Source: Eopsaltria australis
Lineage: Eukaryota > Chordata > Aves > Passeriformes > Petroicidae
NCBI GenBank assembly: GCA_034509425.1
Contig: JAVTVJ010000143.1
Location: 2,915,001-2,979,000 of the forward strand
Reading direction: 5' to 3'
DNA: 64,000 bases
Under the pieces are notes generated by a model. That model was not told where the DNA came from and ran no database searches. It saw only the letters and a program-made list of their open reading frames with translations. The stretch's first letter is position 1. The number at the start of each line of letters is the position of its first letter. Position numbers and translations under genes: made by a program. Positions 10,416-21,800 of the stretch are shown here, in pieces.

Positions 10416-10505
10416 TGAGGTAACACACCACTTTGATTACCCACCTCTCCCCCACGTGCACCACAGCAGGGACAGAGGTGTTAATCAAAGTAATTTATTA
10501 CCTCA
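10416..10505. promoter_or_regulatory. Inverted repeat with paired TCF/LEF-like sites around an E-box
   Basis: The left arm (10416-10439) contains TGAGGTAA and ACTTTGATTA. The right arm (10482-10505) carries TAATCAAAGT and TTACCTCA, the exact reverse complements. Only a 6-bp spacer in each arm differs, so 18 of 24 positions pair. CTTTGAT is the TCF/LEF core. The 42-bp centre has the palindromic E-box CACGTG at 10453-10458. It could be an enhancer module or encode an RNA stem. The structure is directly visible; its function is inferred. Confidence 0.6.
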
Positions 10506-11699
10506 CAAAACACTGCCAGCCTAGGCGGCAGCTGTGTGAGGCTTTGTAGGACACAAAACGAAGAAAATCTGCAAAGAGCCACAGTCTTGAGCTGAAAACA
10601 CAGCCCTTGGTCACAGCACTCTTGCTAACCCCATGCCCAGTTATCAGACCTCCATGGGGGACACAGTCAAGTTACTCTGTCCACCCATGCAACAGCTGAA
10701 GGGCCAAAAACTGCTGTGATATATATATTTTAAATCCTTATTTTCCACACCCTCCCACACCTCCCCTCCAGGAAAGACTGGTGCTGGTTTGGCCTGTGAG
10801 ATTATGACTCAACCTGCAAAACCAATAAATAATATATAATCATAACAGAGGGGGGGAAAAAAAATCCCTCATAGACCTTCAAATTAAGTTTCTGCCCCCA
10901 TTTGAAAGTGCCATAAGTTATGATCCTCTTCTCTTTATTGCTGTTTATTTTGCAGAAGGCAAGGCTACAAAAATGAAAGATCCAGTTTTAAACCTGTAGA
11001 GGTCAGTTTTTTGGGATATGCAGAGGATATCCCATAACACCCTGAAATCCAGCCATGTCCAAGGCAAGTGGGTTTTCTGAACCTGCTATTCCCCCCTCAT
11101 GCAGCATGCATTGCTCTTTACAATCTCCATCACCCTTTTAGCAAGGCAGGATCTTTAAAAGCAGGAGTCCAAGAAGATGAGCACATGAAGCTCAAAAAGC
11201 AAGCAATCAGGGCAGAAACTAGATGCAGCTGTATGGAACAAACGTTTCTAACTCATTTTCCTCGAGATACATGATTTAAGGAGGAGGGTGAGGAGGAGCT
11301 TGAAAAACAACCCACCCAAAAAAAAGCCCAAAAGCTCAGATTCAAAAAAGGCAACTTTGAAATTGTATCTTTCCAGTCATAACCTGAGACACAGCGGGTA
11401 CTGGCGGATCTCCAAGAAAGCAAACTTTAATCCTTTAACATCACTTGATCAGCCTGCTGGGCTGTGGTGGCACCTTGAAAATCAGCTTTGAGAGGGGAGG
11501 ATGACCCCAAGGACCAGAGCCCAGCAGAATCTCAGGAGAGACAGTCATGGACAGCAAGAGCTGACATTCCTGGCTGCTGTTACCCAGGTGCAGACAAAGG
11601 GGCTTGGAGGCAAATGGGAAATTTCCCCTTACCTGCTTCCTGTCTGCAGCTGAGCGCCACCCCCTTCTCCTCCTGTCCTAAAATGCTCCGAACTGCTGC

Positions 11700-11791
11700 T
11701 GTGCATTATTAAAAGGTTGCCATGTTTCATCCCAGAGATGGCCACATCTCACCGGAGACGAGCTGCATCCCCTGGTTGTAAAGCACTTCAG

Positions 11792-11841
<50 letters not shown>
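11700..11841 (+). repeat. Poly(A)45 tail with old SINE-like lead-in
   Basis: 45 consecutive A at 11797-11841, followed by A-rich GGA/GAAG sequence. The 70-100 bases before it include GTAAAGCACTTCAGGAT, which resembles the 3' region of ancient tRNA-derived SINE/L2 tails. A retroposed insertion is possible. The body is too diverged to name. Confidence 0.4.
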
Positions 11842-11843
<2 letters not shown>

Positions 11844-12955
11844 AAAAAAAAAGAAGAAAAGAGCGCTGTGTGCATAAGATTCAGTTGGTTATAAAATACT
11901 CACAGCTTTAATTTGGCAAATAGAAAGAGATGGCTCGGAAATGGAAGAGGCGGCTGCGGGGTGCACAAACCGCTCGGACGTGTCTGTCAGGCACCAGAGC
12001 AGGCGCCGGCAGGGACGGCTCACCCTGGCCACAACAGCACGCTCACACTCGCTTTGCTCAAATCCTTTCCCAAAGATTTATTGAAAATTGGATCTGCAGC
12101 GCACAGGATTTACACTCGCACGGGGGAAGCGGGGTTTTATGGTGAACGCTGTGCCCAAGTCACATTTTTCGCATACGACACGTTGAAAACCGGCTCGGGG
12201 ATCTCCCAAACTCATCCCCTCCCCAAACCGCTTTGGTTTTGCAATTAAATTACAAGGCGACCCAGTGGGACAGATGAACAAAATGGTAACTACTGGCCAT
12301 CAAGTTAAAAAAAAAATTTAAAATATCAGGGAAATGTCATCAAGAGTATTTTGGTCCTGTTCCTCTCTCACACCACCACCAGGGAAGGGCTCATTCTGCA
12401 ATTTTTTACTTTAAAAAGAAGTTGAAAGATTAAATGAATTTAAGAAAAACAAGCTCCTGCTGCGTGCTTCCTTGAAGCGTGGTCCGTGGCACCATGGAAA
12501 GTGGGTTTCTCCTACAGGTTTCCTATAATATACATAAAGAAGAGGGGCCAGAAATTTGTCTTAAAGCTGCTTTTGTGCCTCCCCTGCTGCCAGTGAAGAG
12601 GCTGTTTGTCACGGCCCCGCTTGCTGTGATGAGCTGCTGTAAAATCTGTTAACTTGCTCCATCCAGGTGAGCCTTCACGCAGGTCTCCACTGCAGCTTCG
12701 CTCTCCTAGTCAAAGGAACAAGGACTTTTCCAAATGCACGATGAGTCTTTTGAGGAGGCTGTGCAGCATGTGTGTACTGTTGTTGTCTGTTGAATATAGA
12801 AACTGCTTAAAAAAAATAGAAGGGAGTCGCTTTCATCCTCAGAGAAAGAGGGTTTCTTTGTGTCGTCAGTCTCTAGTTTTACTTTACAGTCTGTAAAAAT
12901 ATTCTGTCTGGCCATCCACATCCATTCACAATATAAAGCAGTAAAAAAAATATAA

Positions 12956-12978
12956 AATATATATATATATATATTATA
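12956..12978. repeat. (TA)n microsatellite
   Basis: A run of about 11 TA units directly beyond the putative RASSF7 polyadenylation signal in the direction of transcription. It is the likely end of the gene. Confidence 0.9.
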
Positions 12979-13483
12979 TGGTTTATTTATACAGTTACAC
13001 TTTGAAGGCGATTGATCCTCCACTGCCTGGGCCCTTCTACCTCCAGATGCTCTGCCTGGTTGATACAACTGCAAGACAAGAGAAAAAACCACCTGAGCAG
13101 TTCCATCATGGTGGGTGAGCACTTGCAGAAAGGGGAGCAGAAAACAGGATGTATGGGAGAGCAAAGCCTGGACTGGAAGATGGGAATGCAGTTGCTGCAG
13201 TGCCCTGAAGGAGTGGGGTAGATATATTATTGGACTGTGAGGAGGATGGCAGTAGGGTTTTGCTGAGGGAAAGGTGGCATGGGTGGGAGTAGGATGCCAG
13301 GTGGAGGCAGCATCACCATGGCAGGTTGGTGTCCCTACCTCAGCTCACTTTTGCTGCACCCAAAAAAACAGGTGCAAGGTGAAAAATGAGTCACAGGGGG
13401 TAGGAAGGGTTTTAGGGTAAACTGGTCACTAAGATGGAGCAAAAGTAGATCCTGTAAAAGACAGCAGACAAGTTCTCCCCAAT
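12960..13483 (-). other. RASSF7: RASSF7 3' UTR (predicted)
   Basis: Follows the stop codon and runs to the AATAAA/TA-repeat region. No open coding signal and no other gene is seen. Includes AT-rich sequence near its end. Confidence 0.5.
12982..12987 (-). terminator. RASSF7: RASSF7 polyadenylation signal
   Basis: AATAAA on the minus strand, about 500 nt beyond the RASSF7 stop codon at 13484 and the first such hexamer met. It predicts a 3' UTR of roughly 13483-12965. Cleavage would fall in or next to the TA repeat. Confidence 0.6.
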
Positions 13484-13902
13484 CTAACTGAGCAAGGTCT
13501 TAACCCTGGGGTACTCAGAGTGACAGGAGAGAGGATGAGAACCATCCTCCACAGCTCCTGGCAGGGCAGAGAGCCGGGCTGCCAGCGTGTGAGCCCCTGG
13601 CAGCAGAGCAGAGACTGCCTGAGTGTGAGCTTTGCGCTTCCTAATGGCATCTATAAATAGCTCTGGCCTCCCACCACCAGCACACGCTTGCTCTCTGCAA
13701 CCCATTTTGGGCAGCAAAAGCCTCTCCCCTCTTCCCACCCATCCTCTGCAGACTGGCTCACACTCCCAGGGCCCCAGCGGGACATACACACCCTCAGGGT
13801 TCAGGCTGGACACCAGGGGCTCCGGCAGGGTCCTGGGATGGCTGAGGAGCTGCTTGGTGCTGACCTGGGGAGGCGAGTCGGTACCAGCGGTGGGAGAAAA
13901 GC
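13484..13902 (-). CDS. RASSF7: RASSF7 terminal coding exon
   Basis: A strong acceptor (TTTTTCCCCCATCCTGTAG) ends at 13903. Phase fits exon 3, completing Gly393. It encodes [20 protein letters not shown] and then [12 protein letters not shown] at 422-433, which as I recall resembles the C-terminal end of RASSF8-type proteins. The frame stays open for another 98 codons, rich in Arg/Gly/Leu/Ala and unlike anything familiar, to a stop at 13486-13484. The exon identity is good; whether translation really runs to that stop is uncertain. Confidence 0.72.
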
Positions 13903-16897
13903 CTACAGGATGGGGGAAAAACATCCGGCTCAGGCAGGGTTTGAGCCTCCCACGCTCACTGGGCACAGCCGCTGCAGTGCCGCAGGGCAGCCACGTCACC
14001 CACTCCGGGTGCTCCAGAGGAGAAATGACCAGGTCCCCTTCAATGAGAACCCCCCGCCACCTCCTCTCATGTTTGTGAGGATGCAGACAAGGCACTGGGC
14101 ACCACCCTTCCCTCGCCAAACACACAAAGGTCATTTGCGGCCAGAGCATGTCCCCATCAGCCCACAGCCCCCCGGGACTGCCGCTGGCCTTCAGCCACCT
14201 GCCTTTTGCTGAAGCCACTGTAGTGACATGAGCAAGGCTGTGAAGGAAAGCTCCCTGCAGTCACCTCGGCCCCAAAAGCAGCAATGCAGGATCTGACTCA
14301 TGTCCATGTCTACGAGCAGCCCCCAGGCTTCAATGGGGAAGAGGAAGGAGCCCCAGAGCTGGCAAATCTCTGAAACCCCCTGGAGCAGTGAGCAACTGCC
14401 ATGTCAGCACACAAACCCCCATCTGCCTAAGCTGAGTGCCCAGGGGAGAACTGGTCAGCTTTGGGGCTGACCCCTTGGAGAATGAGGCAGGGAGCGGGCA
14501 GGGGCCCCGCGGAGCAGCCCCCGCGGCCGAGCCAGCGGCAGCGTGCTGACCTCCGTTTCTCCGGTAGGCTGGCAGCTCGCACAGGCTCGGCTCCGGCTGG
14601 GCGTCCTCCTCGGACCTGGCCTGCAGGACGGTCACCGTGGCCCCCGTCTGCTGAATAAACTGCTGCAAATTACACTGCCTCAGCTCCTTATTTAACTCCT
14701 CCAGCTCTTGGGTCTGGGCCTGCAAAACACACACCGAGGCAGGGACACGGTGAGCCGCATGTTCCCCCCGTGCCCCAAGCCAGCTGGCAGTCATCCCCTG
14801 GGGCTGCTCCCCCGCTGGGGCTCACCCTGCCCGTGCCAGCAGAGGGGACCTCGGGGGTACTGGGGCTCAGCCACCCCTCTCTGAGGGCCTGCAGGAAGGG
14901 GGGGGTGCCCAAGCAGCGAGGAAGGTGCTGCTTTGGGAACAGCCCTGCTTTGCTACATCTCCACAAGAGGGTGCGAGCAGCCATCAAACGGCGGCCGCTG
15001 CCGTGCTCAGAGATGCAAAACGCAAATGAGATGCTCAAGGAAAGATGCTGAAAGCATGGATAGCCTGGGGAAGGCCTGGCTGGATAAAAGCTTCCCCTTT
15101 TTGCTCCACTAAAGGGGACCCTGTGGGTGGGAGGTGGGGGTCACGCAGCCCCTTGACCCCCTGATGCTGGGAAGCTGCAACAGGCGAGTTGGGGGCATCG
15201 AAGCTCAGCCCCAGAGCTGGCATCTCTGCACTGTGCAGAGCCCCACTGTGAGCCCAAGCCCTGCACGGTCAAAAGGCTTCATGAACAGGCACCATGTGGA
15301 CCTGTGCTATCCCCTTTGTGACTCCTTCATCCAAGATGACATCGACCCTTGTGCCAATGCCACCAACCCCACACATGGACCACTTGCAAAAGCACCACTG
15401 TCTGCTGGAGCAGGGTGATGCTGTGCTCCCGGTGCACCAGTCAGCAGAAGCATTAGCCCAGATGCAGCTTGCACAGAGAGCGATGGGTGTGGGACCCCGT
15501 GTCAGTGGGGCAAAGGTGGTGTCCCTCTGACAGTGATGACACTGCTGCTGAGAGCTGTGCACCCAGCCCCAAGTTCACTGGGCAGGCGCAGTAACCAACC
15601 CCACTCAACCCATTGGTCTAATGTGTCTGGAAAGTTGGTCCTACCCCCTCCTGAAGGTCTTACCAACCCATGGAGTGACTCAACCCAGTCCTATCTACCT
15701 GCAGGTTCTTCTCAGCTTCCTCCAGGGCCTTCTCCACGCTGGCCAGGTTGCTCTCCAGCTGGGTGCCTTGCTTGACCTTAGCCTCCAGGTCCCTTTTCAT
15801 TTTGGTGGCCATGTCCTCCAGCTCTATGGGGCTGGGCACAGAGATCTCCTTCCCCCTCTTGGCTCTCTCGGCCAACTCCCATTGGATCTCATCCTGCAGG
15901 GCTTCAGTCCGGACACTCAGCTCATAGATCCTCTGGGTGTACTCCTCCAAGCTGGCCCGCAGGCTCCTAACCCGCTCCTGCCGCTCTCGCTCACACTCCT
16001 TTTCCAGCCGCAGCTCGCTCTGCCAAAACTCCTCCTCACCCAGCTCCGTCTCATTCCTCCGCACCAGTTGCTCCAGATAGAGGATCTCATTCTCCTGGCC
16101 GGCAAGCCGGCTGCGCTCCCAGAGCCGTAGGTCCATTTCTAGGGTGTCCCCGTGGGCCTCCAAGGAATGCAGCTGCTCCTGCTGCTGCAGCACTCTCCTA
16201 AAAAGCTCCTCTTTGGAGGGTTGGACAACACCACCACCCTCCAAGTCTATCCCATCCCGTGTTTGGTGCCTCCATCGGCCCATGGCAAACAGGTCGCTGG
16301 AGCCTGTAGGACCCAGGTTGAAGGTCATGGATTTTTTTGGCTCCCTGGAACGGGGTCCATCTATGCTGGTGAACCTGGGCTTGATGGGCAAGCTGGCCCG
16401 GATGAACGTCCTCTCGGGAGCCTGGGGAGCGCCCTCCGAGGAGGGCCGCTCGGCCATGCTGGGGCCTGTCCGGCGCAGGATGAACTGCACGTCGTTGGCA
16501 TACTGCCCACACTTGGCCAGCGACTCCAAGGGACACTCCAGCGGCAGCAGCTGCCGCTCCTTCTCCCGCAGCTTCTGCACCAGCACATAGCGGCCCGTCT
16601 GACCTGCCGGGAGGAGGTGAGCGCATCAGATTGGGAAAGCAGAGGCCAGCAGGGTGTGCTGAGGCTGCTGCCCCACAGGCAGTGCTGGTGGCATCCCCAC
16701 CAGCACACAGCAAGACCCCTGCCCACCCAAGGACTCCTGTTCCCACAAAGAACCTGCAGATGGGGCATCCCCCCAGCAGATGGAGATGGCTCACCAATGG
16801 CCCGTGCCAGGGCGATGACCACTTCTTGGCAGGTGGTTTGCTCTGAGACTCCACACACGACCCTCTGGATCCCATCCACCCAGACCTTCAGCTCCAT
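13484..16897 (-). CDS. RASSF7: RASSF7, Ras association domain family member 7 (N-terminal RASSF), four coding exons
   Basis: Four minus-strand coding exons (16897-16795, 16603-15699, 14719-14551, 13902-13484) join in frame to a predicted 531-residue protein; all introns have GT-AG ends. The start is ATG at 16897 ([17 protein letters not shown]), not the in-frame GTG at 16903. Residues 1-81 are the Ras-association domain, typical of RASSF7/8, ending in [10 protein letters not shown] basic, proline/serine linker follows. A long Glu/Arg/Gln-rich coiled coil runs from about 166 to 351. The conserved [12 protein letters not shown] lies at 351-362, and an NPEGVYV segment at 427-433. The RA sequence is closer to RASSF7 ([16 protein letters not shown]) than to RASSF8. 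The family acts at centrosomes and in mitosis, Aurora B activation, MKK7/JNK control and survival. The human protein is about 373 residues; this model is much longer, chiefly because of a C-terminal extension of 98 residues that may be mis-modelled. Confidence 0.93.
14551..14719 (-). CDS. RASSF7: RASSF7 coding exon 3
   Basis: Acceptor TTTTGCAG|GCC at 14720/14719, donor GGAG|GTCAGC at 14551/14550. It encodes residues 337-392: [15 protein letters not shown] and the conserved [11 protein letters not shown], then an acidic, divergent tail. Phase 0 in, phase 1 out. The GTCAGC donor is weaker than the others, but its phase matches the next acceptor exactly. Confidence 0.88.
15699..16603 (-). CDS. 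RASSF7: RASSF7 coding exon 2 (rest of RA domain and most of the coiled coil)
   Basis: Acceptor CCGGCAG|GT at 16604/16603, donor CTGCAG|GTAGAT at 15699/15698. At 905 nt it completes Gly35 and encodes residues 36-336. It holds the [20 protein letters not shown] segment, the end of the RA domain, the linker and most of the coiled coil. The phase-0 donor joins cleanly to the next exon. Confidence 0.95.
16795..16897 (-). CDS. RASSF7: RASSF7 coding exon 1
   Basis: Encodes residues 1-34 and the first base of Gly35: the first strand-helix part of the RA domain, through VVIALARAI. The donor G|GTGAGC lies at 16795/16794. The same exon continues upstream as 5' UTR to an acceptor at 16949. Confidence 0.95.
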
Positions 16898-16948
16898 CCC
16901 CACGGCTGCCGGGCCTCAGGTGCTGTGGGTCATTGCAGGACAGGCTGC
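16898..16948 (-). other. RASSF7: RASSF7 5' UTR part of the first coding exon
   Basis: Upstream of the ATG on the minus strand, a strong acceptor (TTTCTTTTCTCCCCACAG) ends at 16949. So 51 nt of leader precede the start, and at least one upstream non-coding exon must exist. Confidence 0.75.
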
Positions 16949-18699
16949 CTGTGGGGAGAAAAGAAACCAGGTTTCCATCTCAAACCACTAACAAGGAATA
17001 CAAGATGCTTTAAAAGAGTGTCATTAAATCATCATCCCATGGGGTGAATCCTAGACCAAGAAGTTGTTCACTGCCACCCTGCGCACAGATTGTATTTTTG
17101 CTCATGTTATTAAACACTGATATTCGTCTGCAAAGAAAATATTTTTTTTTCCTCATGTCTGGACAGTGGGATCAAATCTTCCCATGGAGGGAAATGATGA
17201 GGTTTGTGTGCCTGTGTGGAGCCCAAAAGATGCCCAGGTTATTTCTGCTGTGAGCACAGGCTTTTAATGGGTTTGCTGGAATTTCATTGCAATTTCTCTG
17301 ACAATTTGACAGAGTGGCACTGAGGGATTTTCTAAACAACATTGGAAAAGGCACAGGAATTGCTGGCTGCCTGCTTTTGCAATGATATGGAGGGAAGGTG
17401 CAGATAATGCACATTTTAATCTTTTCATATTTACATCCATCTCAATTTATCAGAGAGGGATTAAGAAATTAAAATAAAACCTCTTTCTGAAAAAAAGCAT
17501 GACCAAAGGTAGAGTTTGGGAGAGGGAGCCAGGCCTGAACACCCATGACAAAGCCCAGGCTCTGACCAACACCAGGGCACAGCTCAGCCCTCATCCAGTG
17601 GGTACTGCTACCTTAAAACAACATCTGTTAGAATGGGCACACCCAACTCCTGCCTCTTCCAGCAGCTCAACAACTGCAACTGTCATAAATAAAAAAAAAT
17701 AAGCACAAGCTGTAAAGAACTCAAATATTTGAGCTTACAGTGTTTTCAAGCACCATGCAAAGCTGTATCTATTTTCCCTGCTATGACATTGGTTTTGACA
17801 GTACCAATCTTGTCTGAAAGCACTGGGTGGAGCAACATACATAAAATTTCCAGGCCCTCCATCTAAGGGATCACAGATTGCTTTCCCAGCCTCACCTGGC
17901 TGGTTGCAGCCCCTCCATCCCTCTGCTCCAGCTGTCCCAAGTTTGCAGCCAGGCCGTGAGAAAGCTTGAACTTAGGTTAAACTCCACTTCTCCATTATTT
18001 TTTGTTGCTTACTTGAGTAATCAAAGGGAGGGCTTGAAGGCTCCTGTCTCCACTGATGAGGAGTTTTAATCATGGTGTGAGAAAGGCAAAGAGAGAGAGG
18101 AGAAGAGAGAAGAGGAAAGAAATCAGGGGAGACACAGCTTGGTGACGACATTCTGCGCAGGTGCCGGGTCCTGTTGGTGCCACCTCCCTGCCCACCTCCA
18201 AAACACGGGCACAGAGCAGCCGTCACAAATACCTCAGCGCTGAGCTCATGTTTGCCTTGGCTAAGCGACCGGGGAAAACCATGGGGCTGAAGGACACCTT
18301 GGGTTCAACCCACCGCCCAGTAAGCCCCAAACCACTAAAATTTGCAAGATTTAAATTCAAAGCTGCGTTTTGGCACCACTCCCCAGTCCTGTGTATTCAA
18401 GGCTACAACTGTCCCCCGGCATGGAGCAAAGTCCAGGTGCCACTGCGGCACCACCCAACTCACCCTGAAACCACTGTTGTTCAACACCACCCCCCAACCT
18501 CCCCCTCAGCAGCACCCTAACACCAAAACTGGAGTGCAGCACATCCCAGAGAGCGCTCCCTATCCCCCCTCCTCCCTGGCCAGGGACCAAGCTAGTCTCA
18601 AATCTGGCTTCTTGTGCCATGACCCAGTAAGGGGGCTGAGAGTTTAAGAATAAATAAGAAAAATAACCCAGCTTCTTGAGTGACACCAAGCAGTCTCAC

Positions 18700-18835
18700 C
18701 TTGCCTGCAAAATCCAGTGGCTGCCGAGGGCTGTGGACTGTGGGAGCAGGACGGCTGCTGGCACACAAGTCCCGCACCTGTCCGGGTTCAAACCAGGCAC
18801 CAACCTCCGGCCCCGCCTCAGCCGGCGTTCCAGGC
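18700..18835 (-). other. Candidate alternative RASSF7 5' exon
   Basis: A strong minus-strand donor (GGCAAG|GTGAGA) lies after 18700, downstream of a locally GC/CpG-richer patch (18755-18830). It could be the end of an alternative non-coding first or second exon spliced to 16948. The right boundary is a guess. Confidence 0.25.
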
Positions 18836-21800
18836 AATCATTTACCAGCAGCACAGCATGCAGCACCGCTGCCAAAAAGCTGGGAGACAGGCAGCCAGCT
18901 GTGCTCCTGGTGTAAGAGAAACCCCCCCAAAAGCAAGCAGGGCATATTTCCCACCACATTCTCCAGCACCCCAAAATCCAATGGATTCTATTGTGTTCTT
19001 AGATCCTTGCAAGTGCAGGGGGTCCCTGCTGTAACCTCTGGGGGTTTTGGGAGTCATCTCCAGCTCACTGCCAGATACAGGATGTTTTCTGTCCCCTTGG
19101 AGGGAGGTGTTAAATAGGACTGGGGGCTGCTCCCTTCTCTGCCTGCCCTCCCCTTGCTTTCTGGGCAGGATCAGCTCCCACCCAAAACCAGCCTGGCTGT
19201 CCCTCTTCCCCCAAATCCCTGGCCTCATGAGCAAGCTGTCAGGATGAGGGCTCATCCTTATCAGAGGGGACCTTCTTGGGAGGAACATCACAGGCTGCAC
19301 TCAGCATCTCATCCCCAATACTCCACCATGACAGCATCACCCTAGTTAAAAAAAAACCCACCCTAAAACCCATCAGGCAATAAACCTAAAACCCTTGACC
19401 TTGCTTCCAGTATCACCTTTGCTGTAACCCACTCAGTTCTTTACCATTTGAGTTCTTCACTCAAAACCACAGCAGCTGGGGGAAGAGTCTCATTGCTCCA
19501 CTTGCAAACAGACTCCCCTCTTAATGAGTTTCTCTGCTGACCCCCTGCATTAATAGTGGGTGCCTTCGTTACACCACCAGGTAGGAGAAATAATGGGCCT
19601 TTTTCTGAGCAAGAATTACTTTTTTTGGGGAAGAGCAGCTTCTCAGCAGCAGGCAGGTTTCCAGCTGCCTCTGTTTGTATCTGCCCTAGGAGGTTGCTTT
19701 GATCATGAACCAGAAGTGCAGGCAGCTGCCAGGCCCTGCCTCTGCCCCAAAACAGCACCAGGGAAGCCAGCAGGTGGCTGTGGGTGCCAGGACACATGAT
19801 GGCTGCTCCCAAAGGCCACTCATTTTATTCTTATCCCCTCCCCACTATGGATTTTAAAATAATTTTTATTGAAAGCAGATTAACAAAATGACTAATTTTC
19901 TGTTCCCTTTCCCCATGTGATAGGTCCTAAAATTGAGGGTAGGGATGATTCATACCATGACTTCAACAGATTTCCTAACTGAAAGTCAGAATTCCAAATG
20001 CTGACACTAAAAAAAAAAATATTTTCTTTAAATTAAAAATCTCAGGTCTTGCAGCTTTATTTTAATTCCTGGCACTGCTGTCTCTCAGCTTCCCTGAAAC
20101 TGTCAGGCTAAAGGAAGAGGAGATGAAGCAGTATTTCTGCACGTGCAGGAGGATGCACATCTTGTTCCTGGAAACTGCCATCCTGATGGCTGCTGATGGC
20201 CTCCCCTGGATCTGAAATAATACACATCCAGCCAAGAAAATTGGCCAGTCGCCCTGCTCATAGAAGTGAGGACCAACCCTGGTTTGTAGGGCCACCTGCT
20301 GTGTCCCCTACAGGGTCTCTCAAACTGAGACAGCACCTTCCAGCCAAGCACTGCAAGCACTTTGCAAGAGCTTTTCTACTACATTTTGCTGCACACAAGA
20401 ATTAAAAAAAAAAAATCAAAATCTGTTTCAGAAAAAATCCACCCGTTTTGCACCCAACAGGAAGGCCTGCTGCAACCCAAATCCCAAAGCACTCCAATCA
20501 CCTCTACCACAGCTCCTAAAAAGGATCATCTGGGACCAGCATAAAGGTTTTGAGATGGGCAACCTGCCAGCACTAAGGTTTCACCCATTTTTTCAGGTTC
20601 ACTCACCTCCCTCACTATGCCCACCCCCTGGCAGGGAGCTGGGTACAGGGCCAGGTGGCAGGAGAGCAGCGCCACAGGGAAGGCTTCCAAGAAAGTCTAA
20701 TTAAAAGTGAAAGGAATCCAGAAGACCAGCCTTTCGTGTCAGGGTTTGGGTTGAGGGCAGGGTCATAAAGACTCATAGTTAATAAACTGCATCAGTACTT
20801 GAGAGCAGGCTGTGATGAGCCTGCCATCCATGAAGCACCAAGGTGTCCACAGGGACCAGCAGCTCTGCATCCCTTCGGATGCAGTCCAGGAAAATGCTGG
20901 GGTACTTTCAGTTGTTTTATTTCTACTTCAAACCTGACCCTCTGGCTTATCTCCCACCCAATGCCAGGGGGATGCTCATTGCAGCCGTGTGCAGACACAC
21001 CAATAAAAAAAACCCAACCCAATACGTGAGTAAGCAGCAAGTGGGGAGGGGAGGGGTGGCCCTGTGCTGCCATCCTCCATGCTGGGGCGCTGGCAGGCTG
21101 GCTGTGACTCACTGCCCTGCATCAACTGCTGCGGTGACACATGCGGCAGCTATTTAATACTTCCTCAAGTCTCTCCCTGCTCAAAGCACCAGGCCCAGCT
21201 CCTGCACCAAAGGGGAGACACGGTACTTGCCCACCTGCTGAAACCTCTGGTGGGGCAGAAGCCTCCCTGTTACTCAGGTGACCAACACAGAGAAGATCCA
21301 TAAATAACTGAAGCCTCCTGACAACACCTGCAGCAGACTGGAGGGGATGTGACATGGTCCAGGTTTCCCTCCAGACCAGGAACTGCGTCCTGCTGCCTTG
21401 GGACTCTCTTCTGGAGTGGCATCACCTGCCCTTGGCTGAGCTGTTGCAGGACCAAGCAGCTCTGCTGGGCTTTCCATACTGTGTCCATCCCAGGACAGAA
21501 GGTGATGCCATGGTCAGGGTTGACTGCTGGCAGGTCCAACACTGAGCACGGATCAGCTATGGCAAGGTTTGATGCCATGGCACCTCCCAGGCTGGCAGTT
21601 CCCATGCTGGACAGAGATGACCATCCACATCTCTGAACAAGCTGTCTGTGCAGCAGAGTCTGGCAAGCACCCATGGTCACTGCCACCACAGCTGGGAGCA
21701 CCAGGCAAAGCCCCTGCCTGCAGCCACTTGGTGCATGACCCTTCCATCATTCCAGCTTGTTCTGAGGATGCTGGCCCCAGGATCCTGTAGGAACACATTC

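Noticed and set aside
13632..14212. Plus-strand frames opposite the terminal RASSF7 exon and intron 3
   Set aside because: Shadow of the RASSF7 locus on the other strand, with no splice support.
16895..16903. GTG at 16903 as RASSF7 start
   Set aside because: The in-frame ATG at 16897 gives the family's standard [12 protein letters not shown] start; vertebrate GTG starts are exceptional.
15621..16991. Long plus-strand frames (169 and 279 codons), Leu/Gln-rich
   Set aside because: They are the antisense of the RASSF7 coiled-coil exon; coiled-coil codons read backwards give Leu-rich open frames.
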